From: Crenothrix sp043729335
GTDB taxonomy: Bacteria > Pseudomonadota > Gammaproteobacteria > Methylococcales > Methylomonadaceae
Direction: 5' to 3'
Length of the DNA stretch: 64,000 nucleotides
Assembly (NCBI RefSeq): GCF_043729335.1
Contig: NZ_JAYTLQ010000013.1
Location: 62,001 to 126,000, forward strand
Every line of letters starts with the position of its first letter. Position 1 is the stretch's first letter. Position numbers and translations under genes: made by a program. This document shows positions 41,049 to 49,728 of the stretch, piece by piece. The notes below the pieces were generated by a model, which ran no database searches, was not told where the DNA came from, and saw only the letters and a program-made list of their open reading frames with translations.

Positions 41049-42152
41049 TTATCGATTGTATAACGATAACACCTGTCGAACGTAATTGCGTGTTTCAGGA
41101 TAAGGTGGAATGGAGTTGTTGTATTTCATCACGGTATGCTCACCCGCATTGTAAGCGGCGACGGCTAAGTCCATATTCGAGTTAAACAAATCCAGCAAAT
41201 AGCGCAAGTAGCGGGTGCCGCCATTAATATTTTGAGTGGGATCGTTTCGGTTTGTTACCCCATATTGTTTAGCTGTTCCAGGCATTAACTGCATTAAACC
41301 CACTGCACCCGCAGAAGACGTTGCATTGGCATTGTAAGCCGATTCGGTTTGAATGACCGCATGCACCAATTTTTCATCTACCTGATGTCGTTGTGCAGCT
41401 TGGGCAATTAAGTGATTAAATTGTGACTTTTTTTCAGATTGGGATGGGTTGAAACTGCTGCTTTTTGTCAGGAACATTGTTTTCGGCGCACACGGGCCTG
41501 TTGAAATAGTTGTCAAAATTCTTTCATGGTTAAGCAGCTTTGTTGAGCTTCTGGGTATATTTCTGCCAAAATTCAGTGTGCCCCGTCCGCTAGCATGCAG
41601 TGAGTTTAGTTTACTTATTGAAGTGCTATGGAGCCGATTATAAAAATAAGACCGGATTTGTGCCGTGGAATAAGGTATCTGCATTTTGGCTTTTTTATAC
41701 GCTATGGGTTTCCAATGCTTACCTCTAAGAGCCGTATTTCTAAGTCCATCTAGGCATTCGCCTTCTATGAATCTGGTCGGTTGCTGGCCTAGTGATTTAT
41801 GAATTTTTTGATATTGTTCAATAATATTACGGTTGTTTGCCAGAAATTGTTTAGTATCGGTGCCATTTTGTTTTTGAAGTTTGGGTAAGCTTTCTGAGCT
41901 TGCGTTGTATTTGCTGTAAATTTTTTTGAATTTAGCTTGTGAAGATTTTACCTCCGTCATATTTTCTGGCTGTAACGTAGCGTCAATTTTTGATGGGTTA
42001 ATTTTTACTGCATCTTGCTGGACTTTTACCTGTTCATTTGCAACAAGATTTAGGTCGGTCTTACTATTTGATGCACAGCCTGCGCATAAAATAATAAAAC
42101 TACTGAGTACACACCAAACGACAATTTTCTTCAGAAAGAAGACAGCAAACAT
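41049..42152 (-). CDS. Lytic transglycosylase lipoprotein (SLT domain), paralogue 1
   Basis: This 367-residue protein cleaves peptidoglycan glycan strands. It has a lipoprotein signal (VVWCVLSSFIILCAGC), a long polar linker (about 30-235) and a C-terminal SLT domain: VHAVIQTESAYNAN with the catalytic Glu, AGAVGLMQLMPGTAKQYGV, GGTRYLRYLLDLF and LAVAAYNAGEHTVMKY. The last 125 or so residues are nearly the same as in the protein at 42778-43578, while the N-terminal parts differ. It is convergent with the flavoprotein gene. Confidence 0.9.
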   Translation of the reverse strand: MFAVFFLKKIVVWCVLSSFIILCAGCASNSKTDLNLVANEQVKVQQDAVKINPSKIDATLQPENMTEVKSSQAKFKKIYSKYNASSESLPKLQKQNGTDTKQFLANNRNIIEQYQKIHKSLGQQPTRFIEGECLDGLRNTALRGKHWKPIAYKKAKMQIPYSTAQIRSYFYNRLHSTSISKLNSLHASGRGTLNFGRNIPRSSTKLLNHERILTTISTGPCAPKTMFLTKSSSFNPSQSEKKSQFNHLIAQAAQRHQVDEKLVHAVIQTESAYNANATSSAGAVGLMQLMPGTAKQYGVTNRNDPTQNINGGTRYLRYLLDLFNSNMDLAVAAYNAGEHTVMKYNNSIPPYPETRNYVRQVLSLYNR

Positions 42153-42777
42153 AGTGAGCTTCCCGGGGGTTATTTTATTTAAGGATGATTATCGCCTTAT
42201 CCATGGAAATAAAGCGATGTTTATTTCAATCGCTCTAAAAAAGCGAGATAATTTTCAAGCTTGTCGCCCAGCTAACAGCTTTTAGTCGATTGGAATTGTT
42301 AACTAATTTTCAAAAAATAATAGAGGGGGTTTTTTCTCCATTTATGACGGTAATGGCTGAGCAAGTTATCGAAATTCTTGGTTTAGGAATTTTAAATTAT
42401 TTTAACTCGAAGAGTTTAATGAATTATGCACACTCAAAATATAAAGCAAAATTCATGCCTTGTATTTATTTTTATATCAAATCAATCAGTTATTGATTTA
42501 AATTGTTTTGCGGAGTAAAAGAGCGAAGTTATTGGCAGATTAGTGTAAAAAATAACTACATTTTTGTGGGTTGCTAATAGAAAAAATTAGCAGGAAGTAT
42601 TGCGTAACCTACATTAATTCATTAGCTTACGAATGAGAGAGTTTTGATATATATTAGAATGGAACACCCAAAGGTGTTTAAATGGTGTCTATACAGAGTT
42701 ATAACTCTAAGATGTTAATTTTATTGACACTATTTGACAAAAAACCTTGATGACTTGCACTATGCCAGATAGCGTGT
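42153..42777. other. 625-base AT-rich gap between the two transglycosylase genes
   Basis: A 68-codon plus-strand frame at 42290-42496 starts with ATG, but its composition is AT-driven and it has no recognisable motif, so I do not call it a gene. Minus-strand small inverted repeats lie near 42190-42240 (GCGAT/ATCGC) in the leader of the downstream transglycosylase. No riboswitch pattern that I know fits. Confidence 0.5.
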
Positions 42778-43578
42778 CTACCTATTATACAAGGATAACA
42801 CTTGGCGTACATAATTGCGGGTTTCAGGGTAAGGCGGAATAGAGTTATGGTGTTTCATTACCGCATTTTCCCCGGCATTGTAAGCGGCGACTGCCAAGTC
42901 CATATTCGAGTTAAACAAATCCAGTAAATACCGTAAGTACTTTGTTCCACCATTAATATTTTGTCCTGGGTCATGACGGTCGGTCACACCGTATTGCCTT
43001 GCGGTTCCGGGCATTAGCTGCATTAATCCCACCGCACCGGCAGAGGAAATGGCGTTGGCATTGTAAGCTGATTCGGTTTGAATGACGGCATGCACCAGTT
43101 TTTCATCCACCTGATGGCGTTGTGCGGCTAGGGTAATTAATTCGTTAAACTGAGATTTTTTTGCAGAACGGGAGGCGCTATAGGGATTGCTTTTCGGCCA
43201 AGTTGAGGTTTTTGGTTCACAGGAGCGTATAGATATTGTTGTTAAACCGCGGGCATCATGAGATACCTTGGCCGCGCCGCACGAGGGATCCTGGCGAGGA
43301 GCATTCAAGCGTTCGCGCTCACCGTAATGCATAAAGCCCAGTGTGCCTGTTGACGACACTGCCGTGCGGTTATAAGAAAAAGGCCGGGATTTAATGCTGG
43401 AGTCTTCTGAGCGTGTCTTGATTTTTCTATGATCCGTCAACTTCCAATCGTTACTAAGCCCCGCCGATTTATTGGTGAATAAAATACCCCCAGTGGCATT
43501 TTGATACCGGTAATAGCTCTCGGCTAACAGATTATTGGAAACCAGCAATGTGCCTAAAAAAACTGTCATTCTTATCAT
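42778..43578 (-). CDS. Lytic transglycosylase (SLT domain), paralogue 2
   Basis: This 266-residue secreted enzyme has a signal peptide (MTVFLGTLLVSNNLLA). A short DUF4124-like start follows (ESYYRYQNATGGILFTNKSA), then a linker. The SLT domain carries the catalytic Glu in VHAVIQTESAYNAN, plus AGAVGLMQLMPGTARQYGV and LAVAAYNAGENAVMKH. It starts 9 bases after the purT stop codon and so is probably co-transcribed with purT and the MutS-like gene. It appears to be a recent duplicate of the domain in the gene at 41049-42152. Confidence 0.9.
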   Translation of the reverse strand: MIRMTVFLGTLLVSNNLLAESYYRYQNATGGILFTNKSAGLSNDWKLTDHRKIKTRSEDSSIKSRPFSYNRTAVSSTGTLGFMHYGERERLNAPRQDPSCGAAKVSHDARGLTTISIRSCEPKTSTWPKSNPYSASRSAKKSQFNELITLAAQRHQVDEKLVHAVIQTESAYNANAISSAGAVGLMQLMPGTARQYGVTDRHDPGQNINGGTKYLRYLLDLFNSNMDLAVAAYNAGENAVMKHHNSIPPYPETRNYVRQVLSLYNR

Positions 43579-43587
43579 GTTGACTAC

Positions 43588-44790
43588 CTAATATGCAGGG
43601 CGAATACCTACGGATTTTGCGGATGACACCGCTTTTTTTCTGGCTGCCTCAACCGTATCTGCAGTTGCCAGCGCAACCCCCATCCGCCTGTTTATTAGCG
43701 CTTCCGGTTTAGCAAATAATCTGATTTCAGTATTCGGCACAGCCAGTGCTTTATCCAGCCCTTCATACACCACATCTTTTGCTACTAGGTTGCTTAAGAT
43801 AGGTACACTGGCTCCTGCCGTGTGTAATCGAGTATTTACCGGTAACCCTAAAATAGCTCTAGCATGTAATTCAAATTCATTTTGTTGCTGTGTTACCATC
43901 GTCACCATGCCGGTATCATGAGGTCTTGGACTGACTTCACTAAACCAGACATTTTCACCCTGTACAAATAACTCGACACCAAATAAGCCCAAGCCGCCAA
44001 TCTCTTCTGTTACTTTAAAGGCAATGTCTTGCGCTGTTTTTAGTGCTGCCGGATTCATTGCCTGCGGTTGCCAGCTTTCCCGATAATCGCCATTTTCCTG
44101 GTAATGCCCTATGGGCTCACAATAGTGTGTTTCAATCTTGCCGTGAGCGTTTAATGCCCGCACCACCAACAAGGTGATTTCAAAATCAAAATCGATCTTG
44201 GCTTCCGCAATCACTTTACCGGTATCGACGCGGCCACTGGATTTGGCGTAATCCCATGCCGCTTGCAGTTGGCCAACACTTTTAACCATCGATTGTCCTT
44301 TACCGGACGATGACATTGTTGGCTTTATAAAACAAGGATAGCCTATATTATTTTCAACGGCGGTTTTTAATTCGGTAAAAGTTTCCGCAAATGCGTATTT
44401 TGAGGTGGGTATATTCAATTTTTCAGCCGCTAAAGCCCTTATGCCTTCACGGTTCATCGTCAATTGTATAGCTCTTGCGTTAGGCACAACAACGCTAATG
44501 CCTTGTTGTTCAATTTCCACTAAGGCTTGTGTGGCAATGGCTTCAATTTCTGGAATAATAAAGTCCGGCTCTTCCAGGGCAATGATTTTTTTGATAGCCT
44601 CACTGTCAGTCATATCAATAACATGGCTGCGATGGGCGACGTGATGAGCCGGTGCGTTTGCGTAGCGATCCACAGCAATAACTTCTATGCCGTAGCGTTG
44701 CAATGCGATAGTCAATTCTTTGCCTAACTCGCCGCTGCCTAAAAGTAAGGCTTTGGTTGCGGAGTTAGATAATGCTGTGCCTATTTTCAT
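43588..44790 (-). CDS. purT: Formate-dependent GAR transformylase PurT
   Basis: This 400-residue ATP-grasp enzyme makes formyl-GAR from formate and ATP in purine synthesis. The N-terminal motif ALLLGSGELGKELTIALQ, the ATP-grasp segment IGYPCFIKPTMSSSGKGQSM, VWFSEVSPRPHDTGMVTM and the C-terminal GVALATADTVEAARKKA match PurT. Use of formate would suit a one-carbon-metabolising organism, but PurT is widespread. Its start overlaps the MutS-like gene stop by four bases. Confidence 0.95.
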   Translation of the reverse strand: MKIGTALSNSATKALLLGSGELGKELTIALQRYGIEVIAVDRYANAPAHHVAHRSHVIDMTDSEAIKKIIALEEPDFIIPEIEAIATQALVEIEQQGISVVVPNARAIQLTMNREGIRALAAEKLNIPTSKYAFAETFTELKTAVENNIGYPCFIKPTMSSSGKGQSMVKSVGQLQAAWDYAKSSGRVDTGKVIAEAKIDFDFEITLLVVRALNAHGKIETHYCEPIGHYQENGDYRESWQPQAMNPAALKTAQDIAFKVTEEIGGLGLFGVELFVQGENVWFSEVSPRPHDTGMVTMVTQQQNEFELHARAILGLPVNTRLHTAGASVPILSNLVAKDVVYEGLDKALAVPNTEIRLFAKPEALINRRMGVALATADTVEAARKKAVSSAKSVGIRPAY

Positions 44791-46361
44791 TTGGACTCAT
44801 TCAAATAGTTATCAATGTCTTCTTTGGAAAAACCAATTTTTTTGGCTACTCGATCCGCATGACTAACCCGTGAAATGCCGGGTATTAATTTGAAAGTAGG
44901 CGCCTCATTGGCAAACTCCACTTGCTTGGCTAAGCCAATGCCTGCCTTAACAATATCATCAACTAACTGATGGTTATGGGTAATTAAAATCGTGCTATTG
45001 CCTTTGCGGTAAAAGCCGTTTAACACGTTAGAGGACGATTCCATTCTTTCTTCAAAGGTCGTGCCTTCCGACAACTCATCCAGAACAACTAAACTTTTGG
45101 CGGTTGTTGCCAAGAAAATAGCTTTGGTGCGTTTTAATTCGGTACCAAAACGACCTTCACCATCATTTAAATGGCTAATTTCAGGTGATTGGTAGAATAT
45201 TTTATCAGCTACAGTCAGCGCTGCTGCTTTGGCGGGCACATAACAACCAATTTGCGCTAACAGTTGCACTTGAGTCAGTGTTTTACAAAATGCTGTTTTA
45301 CCGCCGCTGTTGGGGCCGGTAACCAACACCAGTTTTTCGTCTTCCAAGCTAAAATCGTTGCCAACATACGCACTATTTTGTTTCGCCAGGATTGGATTTT
45401 TCGCATCGACAAGATTGATGCGGTGATGATCAGCATCAAGCAATGTGGGTAAAACGGTCGCATGGCCAAAATTGTCGGCAAATTTCATAAACGCCAATAA
45501 TTCATCGAGTTGGCCGAGCGCATCCAGGGTTTTTGCCAGTTCAGGAGAGTTTTTGAATTCTTTACGTAATGGAATAATGCAATTATCGCGATCATATCCA
45601 CCCACAATAGGAAAATAAATCAGCAGAAAGGGGAACAAAAATGCCATTGAACCAGGAATAACGGAGGCTACAAAGTACAACAGCACGCAAAACACGACAA
45701 ATATTAATGCCAGCAACAACGGTTTGAAAATACGCGGCTTAAAGATGACTGGAAATGGAAACAAGCCAACACGTTCCTGTTTGGTTTGTATGCCTTTTTC
45801 GCTGAAATAAACGGGGCCTTCCATCAGGGCATAAGGTCGGGTGTGTGCAAAAGATTTTAGGGTGTCGAAAAGTTCATTCAAATAAACACTTTGTGCTGAG
45901 GGCAGGGCTTTGGTTTGTGCCACTAGATTCAGCATAAAAGCTACGGCTCTTTTGTACTGCAAATAGCCGTAGCCTTCAATTTCATCAATGTTTCGTGCTG
46001 AGGTAAATGAGCCCACAAATTTGCCAAAAAATAACAAATATAGGCTTTTTTCACCGGCAATCGCAGTCTCGACAATGTGCTCAACTGCCTGCTTTAATTC
46101 TGGATTATTACGCAATTCTTCAAGCGCTTGCTGCTTGTCTTTGAGGGTTTGCAAATCAGCACTGGGGTGCGATAACGAACGATATAAGATAGCTTGGCCC
46201 AATGTGGTTGATGCGTGGTTTACAGCATCAAAAAGCTTATCTACTTCGATCACATTAAACGCGCTTTCATCAAGTACCCCGTTTTCTTTACTGATAAACG
46301 GGCTGGCTTTAACTTCGGGCCAAGGAAGATTAGCCCACATTTGTAAGATTGTTTCTTTCAT
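44787..46361 (-). CDS. Membrane-embedded MutS-like ATPase
   Basis: This 524-residue protein has MutS core and ATPase features without the mismatch-recognition domain. Residues about 30-200 look like the MutS lever/core (FDAVNHASTTLGQAILYRSL). The ATPase has LVTGPNSGGKTAFCKTLTQV (Walker A), FLATTAKSLVVLDELSEGTT (Walker B) and STILITHNHQL. Between them (about 215-260) lie two hydrophobic helices (FKPLLLALIFVVFCVLLYFV, SMAFLFPFLLIYFPIVG), so it is membrane-anchored. DNA repair is therefore doubtful. Related MutS-type proteins with membrane helices exist, but I know of no defined function. First gene of the unit with purT. Confidence 0.8.
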   Translation of the reverse strand: MKETILQMWANLPWPEVKASPFISKENGVLDESAFNVIEVDKLFDAVNHASTTLGQAILYRSLSHPSADLQTLKDKQQALEELRNNPELKQAVEHIVETAIAGEKSLYLLFFGKFVGSFTSARNIDEIEGYGYLQYKRAVAFMLNLVAQTKALPSAQSVYLNELFDTLKSFAHTRPYALMEGPVYFSEKGIQTKQERVGLFPFPVIFKPRIFKPLLLALIFVVFCVLLYFVASVIPGSMAFLFPFLLIYFPIVGGYDRDNCIIPLRKEFKNSPELAKTLDALGQLDELLAFMKFADNFGHATVLPTLLDADHHRINLVDAKNPILAKQNSAYVGNDFSLEDEKLVLVTGPNSGGKTAFCKTLTQVQLLAQIGCYVPAKAAALTVADKIFYQSPEISHLNDGEGRFGTELKRTKAIFLATTAKSLVVLDELSEGTTFEERMESSSNVLNGFYRKGNSTILITHNHQLVDDIVKAGIGLAKQVEFANEAPTFKLIPGISRVSHADRVAKKIGFSKEDIDNYLNESK

Positions 46362-46416
46362 TGCGTTAGCTCTTATCTATTTAAGAATAGGGAATACCAG
46401 ATGAACTATTAAAACG

Positions 46417-46959
46417 TTATCTGTTAATTAGATTTAAAAACTCGGAACGGGTACTGATGGATTTACGAAAAATACCGGTCATCACGGAAGTGGTCATTAC
46501 TGAATTTTGCTTTTCTACCCCGCGCATCATCATGCACAAATGTTTGGCTTCAATAACCACTGCCACGCCTTTGGCATTAATAGCCAGAGAAATAGCATCC
46601 GCGATCTGTTTGGTCAGTTTTTCCTGGATTTGCAAGCGGCGGGCGTACATATCAACAATACGGGCAAGTTTAGATAGACCTAGCACTTTTCCCTGCGGTA
46701 AATAACCGATGTGACATTTGCCAATAAACGGCAGTAAATGATGCTCACATAAAGAGTACAGCTCAATATCTTTTACGATCACCATATCTTCCGTGTCAGC
46801 CGTAAAAATAGCGCCGTTTAAGACTTCTTCCAAGGTTTTTTCGTAACCATTATTAAGAAATTTAAAGGCTTTAGCGGCACGTTTTGGCGTATCGATCAAG
46901 CCTTCACGGGTTATATCTTCACCCACTGCTTCAATAATTTTGGCGAAATGCTCTTCCAT
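46417..46959 (-). CDS. folE: GTP cyclohydrolase I FolE
   Basis: This 180-residue enzyme converts GTP to dihydroneopterin triphosphate, the first step to folate and tetrahydromethanopterin-type pterins. The signature DTPKRAAKAFKFLNNGYEKT, the zinc and catalytic region ELYSLCEHHLLPFIGKCHIG and KLARIVDMYARRLQIQEKLT are present. The Cys and His ligands (CEHH and, later, HLCMMMRGVE) are intact. It precedes the MutS-like gene with a 55-base gap. Confidence 0.95.
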   Translation of the reverse strand: MEEHFAKIIEAVGEDITREGLIDTPKRAAKAFKFLNNGYEKTLEEVLNGAIFTADTEDMVIVKDIELYSLCEHHLLPFIGKCHIGYLPQGKVLGLSKLARIVDMYARRLQIQEKLTKQIADAISLAINAKGVAVVIEAKHLCMMMRGVEKQNSVMTTSVMTGIFRKSISTRSEFLNLINR

Positions 46960-47087
46960 AATCGTTAGTCTCTTTGCTAAAAAAATGGCAATCAGTATAC
47001 ATCATTGATAGGCTGAGCTTAACGGTTATAAAGTTTTGAATTGCGAAAAGTCGTGTTCAAGACATAAGTGTCTACACAAGTTTTAAG

Positions 47088-47197
47088 CTCCTTCTCCAGA
47101 GGGAGAAGGTTGGGATGAGGGGAAATATAACGTGTTGATTGTATTCTCCTCACCCTAGCCCTCTCCCTTACGCCCTTTGGGTAAGCCGTAGAGGGGG
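47088..47197. repeat. REP-like GC-rich interspersed repeat
   Basis: Two imperfect inverted GC-rich halves (CTCCTTCTCCAGAGGGAGAA with TTGGGATGAGGGG, and CCTCACCCTAGCCCTCTCCC) are separated by about 30 AT-rich bases. They end near a second hairpin (about 47165-47197). Similar arms appear in many bacterial genomes as dispersed repeats. It lies between folE and cpdA-like, both minus strand. Confidence 0.6.
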
Positions 47198-47262
47198 CGC
47201 ATAACCATGCAAATTATTGTTTTTATTGGTCCTATTAAAATTTCCGTTACCGATTTTATAAT

Positions 47263-48033
47263 TCATGACACCCAATACGTCACCCGCCTGACATCGGTTT
47301 CAAAACGGCCATTATCGTAAAGTTTTAACCAGCGATAGCCGGGCGCTTCGCCAGTGATCTGACCGGATTTAGAAGTGGATTGATAACCGGTAGCCGGTGT
47401 TGATAAATAGCAAATTCCGTTTTGCACAATAACAAATTCTTGATGGACATGACCCGACAATACCAGCTTGATAGTGGGCTGTTGTTCAAAATAATCCATT
47501 ACCTGCTCATGATTACGTACTTCCAGCATGACGCCACGATCATCATGATGCGGTAAATTATGATGCATGGCAATCAGTGCCCATTTGTCAGGGTGCTTGG
47601 CGATTAACTCATTTACCCGCTGCAATTCAGCTTGGCTGACTTCACCCTGATAATTGTCAGGCATAGGCTGATGATTGGAATCAAGCAGAATAATGTGCCA
47701 GCAGCCCAGCACACAATGTAAGTCTGTAGTAACCGGCGCTAATGGGTAAACCGTATAGGCATTTTCCTGGTGATCGTGGTTGCCCAACACGCAATACACC
47801 GGCGCGTTAAAGATTTTTAAAGCCTCGGCAATAAATTGGTAGGTGGCCGGTTCGTCATCGTGGGCTAAATCACCGGTAATGATAATGATGTCAGGATTAT
47901 CATAGTGCTGTTGCACATGGTTTATCACCTCATTAAAACTATCGCGGGTATTGATGTTGTTAAAGTGGCCATTGGATTGCGCAAATAAATGCAGATCGGT
48001 GAGCTGTAAAACCGTAGTGTAATCGCGCTTCAT
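47263..48033 (-). CDS. Metallophosphoesterase, CpdA (cAMP phosphodiesterase)-like
   Basis: This 256-residue protein has the calcineurin-like metal motifs in order: VLQLTDLHLF, IIITGDLAHDDE, VYCVLGNHDHQE, ALIAMHHNLPHHDD, and LVLSGHVHQEF. The pattern and length match CpdA/Icc, class III cAMP phosphodiesterases. Related proteins hydrolyse other cyclic nucleotides or phosphodiesters, so the substrate is not certain. Its start overlaps the methyltransferase gene stop by four bases, suggesting co-translation. Confidence 0.85.
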   Translation of the reverse strand: MKRDYTTVLQLTDLHLFAQSNGHFNNINTRDSFNEVINHVQQHYDNPDIIIITGDLAHDDEPATYQFIAEALKIFNAPVYCVLGNHDHQENAYTVYPLAPVTTDLHCVLGCWHIILLDSNHQPMPDNYQGEVSQAELQRVNELIAKHPDKWALIAMHHNLPHHDDRGVMLEVRNHEQVMDYFEQQPTIKLVLSGHVHQEFVIVQNGICYLSTPATGYQSTSKSGQITGEAPGYRWLKLYDNGRFETDVRRVTYWVS

Positions 48034-48833
48034 TTACGGGCAATGGCCTCGCAACGGGCTCTTGCAAAAAAACTGGCCGGATTAGTGCACCATTGCTCCA
48101 ATGCCGCACATTGTTGATCCAATTGTTCTGCCGTCAGCCATTGCTGTTCTAAAATAAGTTGCCGGTGATCGGTGTTTAAAAACTGCTGCCAATAGCTGCG
48201 GATACTGTCTTTTTCGGCATTGCTAGCGAAGGTATCGTAACTGCAACTTACGGCAATATCTTTAAAATCTTGGTCAAGTAATAGCTGCTTATGCCGGGAA
48301 CCAAAATAAATATTGCCGCCCTGATGACAAAATACTTTGTTTATGGTGTCCCACGCAGCGGCTAAATCAGTATTCCACGGCATCATCATGTCGCCGGTGT
48401 GACAGGCATCACGTAAAGCCACTAAGCCATCTGGCTTTAATACGCGCCGAAATTCTGCCAACACCTGTTCAGGCTGTTGCAGGTGATACAGTACGGCATG
48501 GGCAAAGACCACATCAAATTGCTCATCATCAAACGGCAATTGATACGCTGAGCCGGTCGTAAAGCTGGCGTTGGTGATACCGCGCTGCTGCTGCAATAAT
48601 AAAGCTTGTTCAATTTGAATTGGGCTGTAATCAATGCCAGACACAGTACCCGGACTGACTAATTCGGCAATATCCAAGGTCATGGAGCCAGGGCCACAGC
48701 CGCAATCTAAAACGCTTAAACCCGCTGTTAAATAGGGTTGTACAAACGCACCTTGTTTAGCAAACGAGCGCTGTTTAAATTGGTCGATAATTAACGGTGA
48801 ATAACCGCCGCTGTACTGTTCTGTTGTCTTCAT
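48030..48833 (-). CDS. SAM-dependent methyltransferase (class I)
   Basis: This 267-residue protein has the class I SAM-binding motif LSVLDCGCGPGSMTLDIAEL, SGIDYSPIQIEQALLLQQQ and FDVVFAHAVLYHLQQPEQVL. The C-terminus (CEAIARK) has no extra domain. It resembles UbiE/MenG-type methyltransferases but could act on any small molecule. The neighbouring gene encodes a phosphodiesterase; no common substrate is evident. Confidence 0.85.
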   Translation of the reverse strand: MKTTEQYSGGYSPLIIDQFKQRSFAKQGAFVQPYLTAGLSVLDCGCGPGSMTLDIAELVSPGTVSGIDYSPIQIEQALLLQQQRGITNASFTTGSAYQLPFDDEQFDVVFAHAVLYHLQQPEQVLAEFRRVLKPDGLVALRDACHTGDMMMPWNTDLAAAWDTINKVFCHQGGNIYFGSRHKQLLLDQDFKDIAVSCSYDTFASNAEKDSIRSYWQQFLNTDHRQLILEQQWLTAEQLDQQCAALEQWCTNPASFFARARCEAIARK

Positions 48834-48927
48834 AGGGTTTTAATATTCAAAACAGTGTTTCTGGCTGTTAACAGGTGGTTTTGTAAAGTGATAAGATGAT
48901 ACGACATCATAACGCCAAATACTACTA

Positions 48928-49023
48928 AGGAACATGCACGAATTAACTTGGCCAAGTTCATGCTTCGACAAGCATGAACGGAAGCGATGTTTAAGTTGTT
49001 CAACTTATTTCATGCACGTTCCT
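48928..49023. repeat. MITE-like inverted repeat upstream of a Uma2 gene
   Basis: The ends AGGAACATGCACGAATTAAC (from 48928) and the right end at about 49000-49023 (CTTATTTCATGCACGTTCCT) form an imperfect inverted repeat. An inner palindrome GTTCATGCTTCGACAAGCATG lies between them. The open frame starting at 48934 is encoded by this repeat and is not part of the protein. Confidence 0.7.
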
Positions 49024-49104
49024 AAGCTTAGGCAGGTACATGTACTTTTAGATTTAAAATACAAAAGACTTCATCATTCAGCTAATAAACCGGAGAATAA
49101 CGTC

Positions 49105-49728
49105 ATGGCCTTACCATCCAAATTTAAATCTGAAGGCATTTGCATGACCGAAGCACAATATCTGGCGAGTGAGCCGCATTCTGAGATAAGGCGTGAATAT
49201 ATTGATGGCTACGCTTATGCAATGGCTGGGGCAACAAGAAATCATATCAGCATATCGGCAAATGTTCTCGGTGAATTGAGAAATCATCTGAAAGGCACAC
49301 CTTGTGAGGCAGTGCAATCTGACTTGAGGGTAAAAGTGTCAAAAGATTATGTCTACCCTGATGTGTTGGTTGATTGTAATAACACCAATAAGGATGGCTT
49401 GACGGATGCTCCAGTGATTATTGTTGAGGTATTATCCAAATCGACTAGAAAGCGTGACCTTACAACAAAACTTATCCAGTATATTAATTTACCTTCTTTA
49501 TTGGAATATGTATTGATAGAGCAAGATATTGTTCGGGTGCAAGTGCTTCGTAAAAAAAATGATTGGAAACCGGAAGAATACAGTTTGGGTGATTCCATTA
49601 CCCTTGATTCTATTGAATTAACGCTGGCTATTGAAGATATTTATGAGCGTGTTGATAATAATGAGATAAATGAATTCAGACAAGAGCAGTTGGCTCTGTC
49701 CGCTCTGACTCCTTTGAATATCAACTGA
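49105..49728 (+). CDS. Uma2 family putative endonuclease (DUF820), second copy
   Basis: This 207-residue protein resembles the one at 36017-36574 in its order of motifs: EAQYLASEPHSEIRREYIDG, YAMAGATRNHISISANVLGE, LRNHLKGTPCEAVQSDLRVK, YPDVLVDC, and IIVEVLSKSTRKRDLTTKLI. The ATG at 49105 has CGGAG nine bases upstream and gives the usual N-terminus. The longer frame (from 48934) runs through a repeat and is rejected. The gene end overlaps the convergent acyltransferase gene by eight bases. Confidence 0.85.
   Translation: MALPSKFKSEGICMTEAQYLASEPHSEIRREYIDGYAYAMAGATRNHISISANVLGELRNHLKGTPCEAVQSDLRVKVSKDYVYPDVLVDCNNTNKDGLTDAPVIIVEVLSKSTRKRDLTTKLIQYINLPSLLEYVLIEQDIVRVQVLRKKNDWKPEEYSLGDSITLDSIELTLAIEDIYERVDNNEINEFRQEQLALSALTPLNIN

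Noticed and set aside
42153..42260. Riboswitch (c-di-GMP or c-di-AMP type) before the transglycosylase gene
   Set aside because: Small stems are present, but the conserved bases of those riboswitches are not.
42290..42496. 68-codon plus-strand frame in the transglycosylase gap
   Set aside because: AT-rich, no motif, no clear ribosome-binding site.
48934..49104. N-terminal extension of the Uma2 gene (57 codons)
   Set aside because: It lies within an inverted repeat and lacks family similarity; the ATG at 49105 has a ribosome-binding site and gives the standard start.
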